From Betaproteobacteria bacterium (GTDB lineage: Bacteria; Pseudomonadota; Gammaproteobacteria; Burkholderiales; JACQAP01), in the NCBI GenBank assembly GCA_016194905.1, contig JACQAP010000016.1:1-64000 (forward strand): a stretch of DNA of 64,000 nt, read 5' to 3'. Shown piece by piece: positions 53,461-62,000 of the stretch. The notes beneath the pieces were generated by a model. That model was not told the origin of the DNA and ran no database searches. It saw only the letters and a program-made list of their open reading frames with translations. The translations under genes were made by a program, and so were the position numbers. Numbering within the stretch: the first letter of the stretch is position 1; the number at the start of each line of letters is the position of its first letter.

Positions 53461-56229
53461 ATGCGCCGCCCTACCACGACCTCTTCGCTAAACGAAGCCC
53501 AGGCCCGCTACGTCATCATTGACCCGGCGTTGCGCGACGCCGGCTGGAATCTCGATGACCGCACGCAGGTCGGTTTCGAGATTCCCGTCGATGGCTACGA
53601 CGCGGAGCCGTGGAACGGCGTCACCGACTACTGCCTTTACGCGCCCGGCGGCGAAGTCATTGCCGTCGTCGAGGCGAAGCGCTGCTCGCGCAATCCGCGC
53701 GAGGCCGACGAGCAACTCCGCCACTACGTAACTGAAATCGCAAAGCGCCAGTCGTACGCGCCGTTCGGTTTCATGACCAACGGCCTCGAAACCTGGTTCT
53801 GGGAAGTCGGGCAAGCCAATCCGCGCGTCGTTGCCGGTTTTTTCTCGCCCGAAGACTTGAAGCGCCTCCTTTTTCTGCGACAGAACGGTCAGCCGCTGCC
53901 GAATGTGCCGATCAACACAAAGATCGTCGATCGGCCGTACCAGCACGAAGCTATCCGCCGCGTCGCAGAAGCTTTCGCGGCCAACAAGCGCCGCGCGCTG
54001 CTGGTAATGGCCACGGGCACCGGCAAGACTCGCACCACGATGGCGTTGTTCGACTTGTTCCTCCGCGCGAATCAAGCTCAGAACATGCTGTTTCTCGCGG
54101 ACCGCGATGCCCTTGTTGACCAGGCGCTCACCGACGGCTTCAAGGCGCACCTGCCCAACGAACCGCGCGACCGCATCTACACTTGGAAGGTCGATACGCA
54201 GAAGCGCCTTTTCGTCGCTACCGAGCAGACCCTGAGCCTGTGCTATCAGAAATTCAATCCCGGATTCTTCGACCTGATCGTCTTCGACGAGGCGCACCGT
54301 TCCATTTTCCGGCGATTCACCGAGGTCATCGAGTACTTCGACGCGCGCATGGTCGGCCTCACCGCGACGCCGGCCAACTTCATCGACCGCGACACCTTCC
54401 GGGTTTTTCAGTGCGACAGCGCGACGCCGACCTTCCTTTACGAATACCAGCAAGCGGTCAAGGAGAAGTTCCTTGTTGATTTCAGCCTGTATCAGGCCCA
54501 TACGGGCTTTCAGCGCAAAGGCATCAAGGGCGCCGATCTCACCGAGGAAGACCGCAACGCGCTGATCGAGCAGGGTATCGATCCCGACGCCATCGACTAT
54601 GCCGGCACTGAAATCGAAATCGAAGTCAGCAACAAGGACACCCTGCGCAGGCAGTGGGAAGAGATCATGGAAGTCTGCCTCAAGGACCAGTCCGCGCAGC
54701 TTCCGGGCAAGACCATCGTCTTCGCCATGACCAAGGCTCACGCGCACCGCATTGCGGAAGTGTTCGAGGAAATGTATCCGCAGCACGTCGGCGTAGCGCA
54801 GGTCGTTACGTCCACCACCGAGCGCGTGCGCGACGGCAGCTACGGCGACGGGTTGATCACCAAGTTCAAGAAGAACGACCTGCCGCGCATCGCCATTTCG
54901 GTGGACATGCTCGACACCGGGATAGACGTTCCCGAGGTCGTGAACTTAATCTTCATGAAGCCGGTCCAGTCGCGTATCAAGCTCTGGCAGATGATTGGCC
55001 GCGGCACGCGCAATCACCAGGCGTGCAGGTTCTTCGACCGCCTGCCCGAAGGCCGCAAGACCGAATTCAAGATCATCGATTTCTGGCAGAACGACTTCAA
55101 CAGACAGGCAGACGACCGGGTGCCCTCCGAAGTGCCCGTGCTGGTTTCGATTTTCAATACCCGACTGAAACTGCTCGAAGCCCAACTCCCCGATCAGGAA
55201 TCCGCGCCGTTCATTCAGACCGTGTCGGACCTGCGGGCGATGCTCGACCGCATTCCGCAGGACTCGTTTCCGGTGCGCAAGGTCTGGGCGGAGATCGAGC
55301 CAGCCTGGGAGGAAGGCTTCTGGACACTGCTTACCCCGGCCGGGATCGACTTTCTGCGCGTGAAGGTGGGGCCGCTGTTGCGCTTCGCGGCGGACGTCGA
55401 TGTCGCCGCCGAAACCTTCACGCACAAGGTCGAGCGCCTGAAACTCCAGATACTGTCGGGCCGGTCGTCGCCGCAATTGCTGCAGTCGATTGCCGAGGAC
55501 GTGAGCCTGCTGCCGGAAATCGAGCAACTGGTCGAGCGCTTCCCCAGCGCCAAGCTCGCGCTCTCGAACGCGCTCGCCTCCGCCGAGCCGGCCCAACTGA
55601 CGCGACTGATCGCCGATCTTGCGCCGATGATGAAGAACCGGCGCAACCGCCCCAGCGCTTTTCTCAAGATCGACTTGCCGGACTTCATCGAAACACGCGG
55701 CTACATCTCGGTGGGCGAAGGCGGGCAGCAAATCCATGTCGAGGAATACCGCCGGCGCGTCGAGGCCCGCATCCTGCAGATCGTCGAGACCGATCCGGCG
55801 CTTGCCGCCATCCGCGAAGGTCGCGAGGCGAGCGACGAGCAACTGGTCGACCTGGAGCGCACCCTGCATCACGAACTGGGCGAGGGCGATCTACACCTCT
55901 CGCCCAAGCTCATCCGCATCGCTTATGGGCTTAAGACCGACAACTTCCTCGGTTTTCTGCGCCACGTACTTACCCTCGACGCGATACCCGATTACACCCA
56001 AGTGGTCGAGCGCGCGTTCGAGCACCATGTCGCCGCACACCGTTACAATGCCGACCAGATTCGCTTCCTGCGCGCGGTGCAGGAGTTGTTTCTCAAGCAG
56101 CGCCGTCTGGCCGAAGCCGAACTGTACGAGCCGCCGCTCACCGTGTTCGGCCGCAACGCGGTCGATCGCTTTTTCAATCCGGCCGAAGTGCGCGAAATCC
56201 TGAACCTGACTGAGCGCCTCGCCGCTTAG
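53461..56229 (+). CDS. hsdR: Type I restriction enzyme subunit R (EcoEI-like)
   Basis: A 922-aa motor and nuclease subunit. An N-terminal endonuclease core is seen as GVTDYCLY then VIAVVEAKR (Asp...ExK). Helicase motifs follow: Walker A ATGTGKT at 184-190, DEAH at 276-279, GLTATPANF, and motif VI QMIGRGTRN. The C-terminal part after about 660 matches the EcoEI R C-terminal domain. ATG 53461 is used; a TTG at 53407 would add 18 residues. hsdM follows after a 548-bp repeat element instead of directly. Confidence 0.94.
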   Translation: MRRPTTTSSLNEAQARYVIIDPALRDAGWNLDDRTQVGFEIPVDGYDAEPWNGVTDYCLYAPGGEVIAVVEAKRCSRNPREADEQLRHYVTEIAKRQSYAPFGFMTNGLETWFWEVGQANPRVVAGFFSPEDLKRLLFLRQNGQPLPNVPINTKIVDRPYQHEAIRRVAEAFAANKRRALLVMATGTGKTRTTMALFDLFLRANQAQNMLFLADRDALVDQALTDGFKAHLPNEPRDRIYTWKVDTQKRLFVATEQTLSLCYQKFNPGFFDLIVFDEAHRSIFRRFTEVIEYFDARMVGLTATPANFIDRDTFRVFQCDSATPTFLYEYQQAVKEKFLVDFSLYQAHTGFQRKGIKGADLTEEDRNALIEQGIDPDAIDYAGTEIEIEVSNKDTLRRQWEEIMEVCLKDQSAQLPGKTIVFAMTKAHAHRIAEVFEEMYPQHVGVAQVVTSTTERVRDGSYGDGLITKFKKNDLPRIAISVDMLDTGIDVPEVVNLIFMKPVQSRIKLWQMIGRGTRNHQACRFFDRLPEGRKTEFKIIDFWQNDFNRQADDRVPSEVPVLVSIFNTRLKLLEAQLPDQESAPFIQTVSDLRAMLDRIPQDSFPVRKVWAEIEPAWEEGFWTLLTPAGIDFLRVKVGPLLRFAADVDVAAETFTHKVERLKLQILSGRSSPQLLQSIAEDVSLLPEIEQLVERFPSAKLALSNALASAEPAQLTRLIADLAPMMKNRRNRPSAFLKIDLPDFIETRGYISVGEGGQQIHVEEYRRRVEARILQIVETDPALAAIREGREASDEQLVDLERTLHHELGEGDLHLSPKLIRIAYGLKTDNFLGFLRHVLTLDAIPDYTQVVERAFEHHVAAHRYNADQIRFLRAVQELFLKQRRLAEAELYEPPLTVFGRNAVDRFFNPAEVREILNLTERLAA

Positions 56230-56231
56230 TG

Positions 56232-56779
56232 ATCCGCAGATTGACGCAGATGAACGCCGATTTACAGAAAACCGACGAACAGACTTATGCCATTATCGGC
56301 GCGGCCATGGAGGCACATCGGGAACTGGGGTTCGGTTTTCTCGAAGCGGTGTATCAAGACGCGCTCGCGGCTGAGTTGGGTTCGCGGCAAATCCCCTTCG
56401 AGCGCGAGGTAACGCTTCCCGTCTTTTACAAAGGACAGAAGCTTCCCTCCAGTTACCGTGCGGACTTCATTTGTTTTGACGAGGTGTTGGTAGAAATCAA
56501 AGCCCTTGGCCGACTCACGGGGGTCGAGGAAGCTCAGACGATCAATTATCTTAAAATCACCGGCCTCTCCCGCGCTCTGCTGCTGAATTTCGGCGCTCGT
56601 TCGCTGGAATATAAACGGTTGGTGTTCACCCATGCAAAGCGATCCGCAGATTTCACAGATTTACGCCGATGAACTCAAAAGACTCGAAACATGAATATGG
56701 TGTGGAAATCGAACAGTGTTTCCCACGATTGTAGAATTGTTCGAAAATAATCTGCGCGAGTCTGCGTCAATCTGCGGAT
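56232..56779. mobile_element. Inverted-repeat element R10, CGCAGATT type, carrying a GxxExxY gene
   Basis: A 548-bp element with perfect 19-bp terminal inverted repeats ATCCGCAGATTGACGCAGA at 56232-56250 and inverted at 56761-56779. Further units of the same style occur inside the left end (AACGCCGATTT) and after the gene (GATCCGCAGATTTCACAGAT at about 56641-56660). It starts three bases after the hsdR stop and ends eight bases before the hsdM ATG, so it sits in the hsdR-hsdM junction. Confidence 0.8.
56250..56672 (+). CDS. GxxExxY protein, PD-(D/E)xK-like
   Basis: A 140-aa protein from ATG 56250 (MNADLQKTDEQTYAIIGAAM); the first codons lie in the element end. The motif is in GFGFLEAVYQDAL and the nuclease-like core in ADFICFDEVLVEIKALG, then EEAQTINYLKI. 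Homologous to 51884-52261 in every block. Placed inside the hsd operon in the same orientation, it may simply be cargo of element R10, or it may be co-expressed with the restriction enzyme. Confidence 0.87.
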   Translation: MNADLQKTDEQTYAIIGAAMEAHRELGFGFLEAVYQDALAAELGSRQIPFEREVTLPVFYKGQKLPSSYRADFICFDEVLVEIKALGRLTGVEEAQTINYLKITGLSRALLLNFGARSLEYKRLVFTHAKRSADFTDLRR

Positions 56780-56787
56780 AAAGCTCC

Positions 56788-58509
56788 ATGCTGACCGATT
56801 CCAATCTCCGCTCCGCCGTCGATTCGCTCTGGGACAAACTCTGGTCGGGCGGCCTCTCGAACCCGCTCGACGCGATCGAGCAGTTGAGCTTCCTGCTGTT
56901 TCTCAAGCGCCTCGACGAGAAAGAGCAGGATAACGAGCGTGCGGCGCAGCGGCGCGGCAAGAAGCACACGCCAGCCTTTCCGCGCAAGGAGTTGCGCTGG
57001 TCGCACTGGACTCAACTGCCGGCCGACAAGGCGCTCAAGGCCGTGAAGGAGGAAGTCTTTCCATTCATCAAGACCTTAGGCGGCGCGGGCGGCTCGTTCG
57101 CACAGCAGATGGAAAACGCCGAGTTCAAGATCAACAAACCGAGTCTCCTGATCGAAGCCTGCAAAGCCATCGACGCCTTGCAGATTTCAGCCCAGAACCA
57201 GGACGTGCAGGGCGATCTCTACGAATACCTGCTGTCCAAGCTCAACACTGCCGGCACCAACGGCCAGTTCCGCACCCCGCGCCACATCATCCGCATGATG
57301 GTGAAAATGGTCGATCCGCAGCCCGGTGATCGCGTGTGCGATCCCGCGGCCGGCACCTGCGGCTTCCTGGTGAATGCCTGGCAGCATTTGCTCGAAACCC
57401 ATACCGACCCGCGCGACCTCACCTACGACGAGGAGGGCTACCCGCACGGCGTCACCGGTGCCAAGCTGCCGCGCGAAGTATTCACCGAAGACGCGCAGCG
57501 GCAGGCGATCACCGGCTACGACAGCGATTCGGGCATGACCATGCTGCGCATCGGCAGCATGAACCTGATGCTGCACGGCATTGCCTCGCCCAACTTCCGT
57601 TACAGCGACACCCTGTCCAAGGCCTTCAACGAAGAGAAATGCTACGACATCGTGCTTGCCAATCCGCCGTTCAAGGGCGCGGTCGACGCCGCCGACGTCA
57701 ACGCTTCGCTGCCCGCCAAGGTGAAGAAGACCGAAATCCTGTTCCTGCACTTGTTCCTGAGGCTGCTGGAAAACGGCGGTCGCGCGGCGGTGATCGTGCC
57801 CGACGGCGTGCTGTTCGGATCGAGCAAGGCACACGTCGAAATCCGCAGGCTGCTGATCGAGCAGAACCGGCTCGACGCGGTGATCTCCATGCCGAGCGGC
57901 GTGTTCCGGCCCTACGCCGGCGTCTCCACGGCCGTGCTGCGGTTCACCAAGGGCGGCACCACGGAAAAGATCTGGTTCTACGACATGGAGCATGACGGCT
58001 TTTCGCTCGACGACAAGCGCCAGAAAGTGCCCGAGAACGACATCCCGGACCTGCTCGACTGCTGGCAGCAGCGCCGCGATACCAAGTTTCAGCAAATTCG
58101 CTCCCAGCGCCTCGCTGAACTAAATAAACAGATCGCACCGCTCAAGGCCGACCGACTGAAGCATCACGAGACCATTCACCGGCTCAAATTCGAGGAGGTG
58201 GTCGCGAAAGACGGCAACGCGGGCGCCGCCCGCGCGGCGCGTGAAACGGCCGAGGTTGAACTCGCGGAGCTTCAGGCGCAGATCACACCGCTGCAGACCG
58301 AAATCAACCAACTGGGCCGCCAGTTCTGGGTGACCGAGGATCAGGTGAAGGCGAACAACTACGACCTTTCCGCCAGCCGCTACCGGCAGATTGAGCAGGA
58401 CGAGGTGTTCTATGAAAGGCCTGCCATTACGCTCGAACGTCTGCGCAAACTCGAAGCCGGCGCAACCACCGACGTTGGGACGTTGGAAAAACTACTTGCC
58501 CAGCTGTGA
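56788..58509 (+). CDS. hsdM: Type I restriction-modification subunit M (N6-adenine methyltransferase)
   Basis: A 573-aa DNA methyltransferase subunit. N-terminal HsdM helical domain (DSLWDKLWSGGLSNPLDAIE), SAM motif CDPAAGTCGFLV from residue 184, catalytic NPPF at 292-295. From about 440 to 510 a coiled-coil-like extension (LAELNKQIAPLKADRLKHHE) is present. It methylates adenine in the site specified by HsdS. Its stop overlaps the hsdS GTG start (GTGA). Confidence 0.95.
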   Translation: MLTDSNLRSAVDSLWDKLWSGGLSNPLDAIEQLSFLLFLKRLDEKEQDNERAAQRRGKKHTPAFPRKELRWSHWTQLPADKALKAVKEEVFPFIKTLGGAGGSFAQQMENAEFKINKPSLLIEACKAIDALQISAQNQDVQGDLYEYLLSKLNTAGTNGQFRTPRHIIRMMVKMVDPQPGDRVCDPAAGTCGFLVNAWQHLLETHTDPRDLTYDEEGYPHGVTGAKLPREVFTEDAQRQAITGYDSDSGMTMLRIGSMNLMLHGIASPNFRYSDTLSKAFNEEKCYDIVLANPPFKGAVDAADVNASLPAKVKKTEILFLHLFLRLLENGGRAAVIVPDGVLFGSSKAHVEIRRLLIEQNRLDAVISMPSGVFRPYAGVSTAVLRFTKGGTTEKIWFYDMEHDGFSLDDKRQKVPENDIPDLLDCWQQRRDTKFQQIRSQRLAELNKQIAPLKADRLKHHETIHRLKFEEVVAKDGNAGAARAARETAEVELAELQAQITPLQTEINQLGRQFWVTEDQVKANNYDLSASRYRQIEQDEVFYERPAITLERLRKLEAGATTDVGTLEKLLAQL

Positions 58510-59696
58510 GTCTGCGCACCATTAAGATTGGCGACCTCGCTCTAAATGAACACGGGGCATTTAAAATAGGCCCCTTCGGAAGCTCACTGAAAAAGTCTGA
58601 GCTGGTCGATACCGGGATTCCTGTTGTCGGAATTGAGAACGTCTTGCCCAATCAATTCGAAAAGGGCTTCCGACGCTTCGTTGCGCCTGCAAAATTTAAG
58701 GAACTATCCGACTATGAAATTGCGCCTGATGACGTGCTTGTTACGACTATGGGCACAATTGGACGAGCTGCCGTCGTTCCGCACAAGTTGGGCAAAGCGA
58801 TTTTTGATTCGCACCTATTCAGGATGCGTGTCGATACGGACCGCGTCTTTCCGGCTTACCTCTGCTATGCGATTAACAGTAGTGTCATAGACGTTCAGCT
58901 TCAGAAAATGGCACGCGGTGCCATTATGCAAGGCCTCAATACAACGATTCTGAGAGAGTGCGACATACCGCTGCCAGACTTGTCCGAGCAAAAGCGAATT
59001 GCAGGGCTGTTGGCGCAGGCAGACCGGCTGCGCCGCACCCGCCGCTACGCCCTCGAACTCAGCGACACCTTCCTGATATCCGTCTTCATCGAGATGTTCG
59101 GAGACCCAGCACGAAATACAAAAGGCTGGGATCGCGTTGAATTCGCAACGTTGGGCGCGCTGGATCGCGGCCGATCTAAGCATCGCCCAAGAAACGCGCC
59201 GCACCTCTATGGCGGGCGCTATCCTTTTATTCAGACGGGCGACATAGCCAACTGCGATAAATACATCAAAGAGCACCATCAGACCTACTCAGAAGCAGGA
59301 TTGAAACAAAGCAAAGTCTGGCCTGCTGGGACTCTTTGTATAACGATCGCAGCTAACATAGGAAAGACTGGAATCCTTACCTATCCGGCGTGTTTCCCCG
59401 ACAGCGTTGTCGGTTTTTTACCTCGCGATGGTGTCGTGACCGAGTATATCCAGTACTGGCTGGGGTTTTTGCAGGAGCATCTTGAGAAAAACGCACCGGA
59501 GTCCGCACAGAAAAATATCAACCTGGAAATACTGCGTGAGTTGACTACTCCATTGCCTCCGCTCTCGCTCCAGCAGCAGTTTGCAGGTGTATTACGCAAA
59601 TACGAGCAGCTACGTTCTAACCAGCGCGAAGCATTGCGCCAAGCCGATCACTTGTTTCAGTCCCTGCTCCACCGCGCGTTCGCAGCCAAAGATTAA
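58506..59696 (+). CDS. hsdS: Type I restriction-modification specificity subunit S
   Basis: A 396-aa DNA-recognition subunit with two target-recognition domains, each followed by a conserved helix: the first ends ILRECDIPLPDLSEQKRIAG, the second LRELTTPLPPLSLQQQFAG. It sets the bipartite target of the complex. The start is GTG 58506, overlapping the hsdM stop. The recognition domains are visibly more A+T-rich than hsdM, as is usual for exchanged specificity modules. Confidence 0.94.
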   Translation: MSLRTIKIGDLALNEHGAFKIGPFGSSLKKSELVDTGIPVVGIENVLPNQFEKGFRRFVAPAKFKELSDYEIAPDDVLVTTMGTIGRAAVVPHKLGKAIFDSHLFRMRVDTDRVFPAYLCYAINSSVIDVQLQKMARGAIMQGLNTTILRECDIPLPDLSEQKRIAGLLAQADRLRRTRRYALELSDTFLISVFIEMFGDPARNTKGWDRVEFATLGALDRGRSKHRPRNAPHLYGGRYPFIQTGDIANCDKYIKEHHQTYSEAGLKQSKVWPAGTLCITIAANIGKTGILTYPACFPDSVVGFLPRDGVVTEYIQYWLGFLQEHLEKNAPESAQKNINLEILRELTTPLPPLSLQQQFAGVLRKYEQLRSNQREALRQADHLFQSLLHRAFAAKD

Positions 59697-59801
59697 CCAC
59701 CGGTTCGCGATCGACGCGTGCCAGCGAGCCCGCGTGCCCTAATGAGCGCGACTCAACCGGAACGTTGGGCGTCAGAATCCACCACCAAGACCCCCGCTCC
59801 C

Positions 59802-59830
59802 TTGACTTCCCAGGCTTAGTTCACTATTCT
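59802..59830 (+). promoter_or_regulatory. Predicted sigma-70-type promoter of the winged-helix operon
   Basis: TTGACT at 59802-59807, a 17-bp spacer, and TATTCT at 59825-59830 match the bacterial -35/-10 consensus at five and four of six positions. It ends 37 bp before the first ATG of the four-gene operon and just before the tandem GTGGAATA units. Confidence 0.55.
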
Positions 59831-59844
59831 GAACGCTTGTCTAG

Positions 59845-59868
59845 GTGGAATAGTGGAATAGTGGAATA
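59845..59868 (+). repeat. Three tandem GTGGAATA units abutting a start codon
   Basis: Three exact 8-bp copies (59845-59852, 59853-59860, 59861-59868), the last sharing its final A with the ATG at 59868. They take the place of the ribosome-binding region. They could be an iteron-like operator for one of the winged-helix proteins, or a slippage-prone leader that changes start spacing. Confidence 0.8.
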
Positions 59869-60224
59869 TGGCAAAGGCACGCGTAACCACGAAAGGCGGG
59901 GCAACGATCACCGTTGAAGGGACACCGGACGAGGTGGCCACATTAGTTGCCCGGCTTGAGTCGGGATCTCAACCAGCCCGGAAGAGAGCAACTCCCTCAG
60001 GACGAAAGAGTAAGCTCAGAACTACCCCCACCGGCCTGATCGTGGATCTCATCGATGGAGGGTTCTTTAAAAAGCCGAAGGAACTGAGTGCCATAAGACT
60101 TGCCCTAGAGGAGCAAGGGCACTACTACCCGGTCACGACCCTGTCACCGATCCTGTTGCGCTTCATCAGGAAGCGTGAACTGCGACGGATCAAGGATCAG
60201 AAGCGCTGGTTGTACGTTAACTGA
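59868..60224 (+). CDS. Winged-helix-like small protein, first gene of an unrecognised operon
   Basis: A 118-aa protein of unknown function. The N-terminal 30 residues (MAKARVTTKGGATITVEGTP) form a short beta-like segment. A basic linker follows (ARKRATPSGRKSKLR). The C-terminal 65 residues (TGLIVDLIDGGFFKKPKEL to KRWLYVN) have the helix-helix-helix-strand pattern of a winged helix. GGFF...GHYY recurs as GFF...GYHY in the next gene, so the two are paralogous. It lies 171 bp after hsdS on the same strand. Confidence 0.75.
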   Translation: MAKARVTTKGGATITVEGTPDEVATLVARLESGSQPARKRATPSGRKSKLRTTPTGLIVDLIDGGFFKKPKELSAIRLALEEQGHYYPVTTLSPILLRFIRKRELRRIKDQKRWLYVN

Positions 60225-60226
60225 CC

Positions 60227-60556
60227 ATGCCGGCCGAAATCACTAAGACTCTGAAGGATCTCCAGTCGCGGGTGAAGAGGCTTGAGGATGCCGTCTTTCC
60301 CAAACGCCAGAAGACTGCGCGCAAGGGAGATAGTAGTGACTTCAAGGGCGCAACAGGAGGATTGCGGTTTCTGGTCAATAAGGGGTTCTTCGATCGCAAA
60401 CGCACCTTTGGGGAAATCAATGAAGCGCTCGCGAGCCATGGCTACCACTACAGCAAACAGGCTGTACAGACTCCGCTCAATACTCTCTCGAAGGCTGGCT
60501 CACTGTTTGTGAGCTTCCGCGAAGGGGGACGAAAAGTCTATGCAAAGAGGAAATAG
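60227..60556 (+). CDS. Winged-helix-like small protein, second gene of the operon
   Basis: A 109-aa protein of unknown function, starting two bases after the previous stop. The first 30 residues (MPAEITKTLKDLQSRVKRLE) form a short coiled coil. The rest (GGLRFLVNKGFFDRKRTFGE to GGRKVYAKRK) is a predicted winged helix related to that of the first gene. The coiled coil suggests multimer formation. It overlaps the third gene by 17 bp. Confidence 0.75.
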   Translation: MPAEITKTLKDLQSRVKRLEDAVFPKRQKTARKGDSSDFKGATGGLRFLVNKGFFDRKRTFGEINEALASHGYHYSKQAVQTPLNTLSKAGSLFVSFREGGRKVYAKRK

Positions 60557-61004
60557 CAAAGCCAATCCAGCACTCGTAGCGCGGCTGGAGCGGATAAGAG
60601 ACCTGCTTGAAGAAAGTATCAGCTTGGCACGAGCGGCAAAACCGCAAACGCTCACGTCGACAACGGGAGTTCGCCGTCCACGAACGACGTCCAGACAACG
60701 AAGCAACATCGATTTTTCCACGCCCATTCGCCCATTTGTCAAGAAGCATGCAGTGGGAATGAGTGGGCCGAAAAAATTCACTCTAGTTCTCGCGCACCTC
60801 GCAGGAGGGGACGTTGGCAAGAAAGTGTCCTTGGAGGAAGTCGAGAGGCAATGGAGCAGAATGACCGCGAAGGGACTCTTGGATATCAAATTCAATCGAT
60901 TCTATTCGGCGAGTGCCAAAGATAATGACTGGGTGAATACGGAGAAGAGCGGTCTTTACCACCTAAGACCGTCTTGGCAAAGTATCTTCGATGAAAAACA
61001 CTGA
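60540..61004 (+). CDS. Winged-helix-like protein, third gene of the operon
   Basis: A 154-aa protein of unknown function. An N-terminal helix (ALVARLERIRDLLEESISLA) and a basic linker are followed by AVGMSGPKKFTLVLAHLAGG, SLEEVERQWSRM, KFNRFYSASAKDNDWV and GLYHLRPSWQSIF. This order of helices and strands again suggests a winged-helix domain, of a type seen in other uncharacterised small proteins. It overlaps both neighbours (17 and 14 bp), indicating one tightly coupled mRNA. Confidence 0.75.
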   Translation: MQRGNSKANPALVARLERIRDLLEESISLARAAKPQTLTSTTGVRRPRTTSRQRSNIDFSTPIRPFVKKHAVGMSGPKKFTLVLAHLAGGDVGKKVSLEEVERQWSRMTAKGLLDIKFNRFYSASAKDNDWVNTEKSGLYHLRPSWQSIFDEKH

Positions 61005-61770
61005 CCAAGTTAGGGGCCTCCTAGCAAAGAAGTTCGATGCGCGACACATTGAGGCGTCGCTTAAGCACTTTTCTACTGCTGTGGAGAAATACGCCGTTCA
61101 AGATTGGGATGGCGTCGCTCTTAAAGCGGGTAAGTTTGTCGAGTCGATCACGAAAGCCTTGATCGTCCATTGCGGCAAGACAGTGAGCAACCCGAGGCAA
61201 TTCAAGGCGGGTAATGAGCTTCGGCAGCTTGAGAGTATTAGTGCAAGTGCCTATTCCGACGTGGTCCGAATCGTGATTCCGAAGGCGTGCATTGTCGTTT
61301 ATGAAGTTGTCAACAATCGAGGGGGTAGGCATGATGCGCACGACATCGATGCCAATGAAATGGACGCGAAGGTGGTCGTACCTATCATTTCGTGGGTACT
61401 CGCCGAATTGGTCCGTTTTTGCAGTACAACCGCAGATACGGTTGCGGCTGCTACCTTGATCGACGAACTTACAAACAAGACATATCCATACTTTGAGGAG
61501 ATCGATGGCCGCCCCTATGTGAACGTTAAGGGCCTCAAGGCCGGAGAGATCGCCTTGCTGCTCCTCTACTCCTTGTATCCGAGACGAATTGGTCGCCAGG
61601 AGCTTGTAGGGCTCGTCGCAAGACACGGAATCTCCAAGAGTACTGCTCAGACCGCCGTGCATCGACTGAAGCATTTGGTAGACGACAATGACGGTGAGTG
61701 GAAGCTTCGAGGTATCGGCAGACAGGATGCAGATACACTTCTAAAGAACGTAATCCGGAGAGAACGATAG
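60991..61770 (+). CDS. HEPN-like plus winged-helix protein, fourth gene of the operon
   Basis: A 259-aa protein of unknown function. Residues 1-150 are all-helical (VALKAGKFVESITKALIVHC) and contain NNRGGRHDAHD, which fits the R-x4-6-H motif of HEPN ribonucleases; this is inference from one motif. The following helix reads WVLAELVRF. Residues 185-259 (KAGEIALLLLYSLYPRRIGR, ELVGLVARHGISKSTAQTAV) form a predicted winged helix. If the HEPN reading is right this is the toxic effector and the three smaller proteins are sensors or regulators. Confidence 0.72.
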   Translation: MKNTDQVRGLLAKKFDARHIEASLKHFSTAVEKYAVQDWDGVALKAGKFVESITKALIVHCGKTVSNPRQFKAGNELRQLESISASAYSDVVRIVIPKACIVVYEVVNNRGGRHDAHDIDANEMDAKVVVPIISWVLAELVRFCSTTADTVAAATLIDELTNKTYPYFEEIDGRPYVNVKGLKAGEIALLLLYSLYPRRIGRQELVGLVARHGISKSTAQTAVHRLKHLVDDNDGEWKLRGIGRQDADTLLKNVIRRER

Positions 61771-61944
61771 AACGAATCGTGATTTTCCCGCAGCGATGAG
61801 CGGAACGCCCAACTCTGCTTGTTGCTGACAGCCGTCTGCGCGCAATACGATCTCGCGCGTAACGGTTAGCCCGACGCCCTGATTGATGGAATCGCGTCCG
61901 AGGCCGACATCCCGGTTACGGCTGATCTTTGCCTGCAGCCGCCG

Positions 61945-61971
61945 GAGGTGGTCGCAATTTGCGACCACCTC
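61945..61971. repeat. 27-nt perfect palindrome with core GGTCGCAATTTGCGACC
   Basis: Two 13-nt arms (GAGGTGGTCGCAA and its complement) flank a single T. The 17-nt core recurs at 62320-62340 inside the ORF6N gene. It lies 30 bp beyond the 3' end of that gene. Confidence 0.75.
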
Positions 61972-62000
61972 GTCGCGCTCCAGACGTTTGTCGAAAGGTC

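Noticed and set aside
7804-56779. CRISPR arrays suggested by the many short regular repeats
   Set aside because: The units are contiguous 8-9-bp degenerate repeats at element ends in inverted orientation, without unique spacers and without cas genes.
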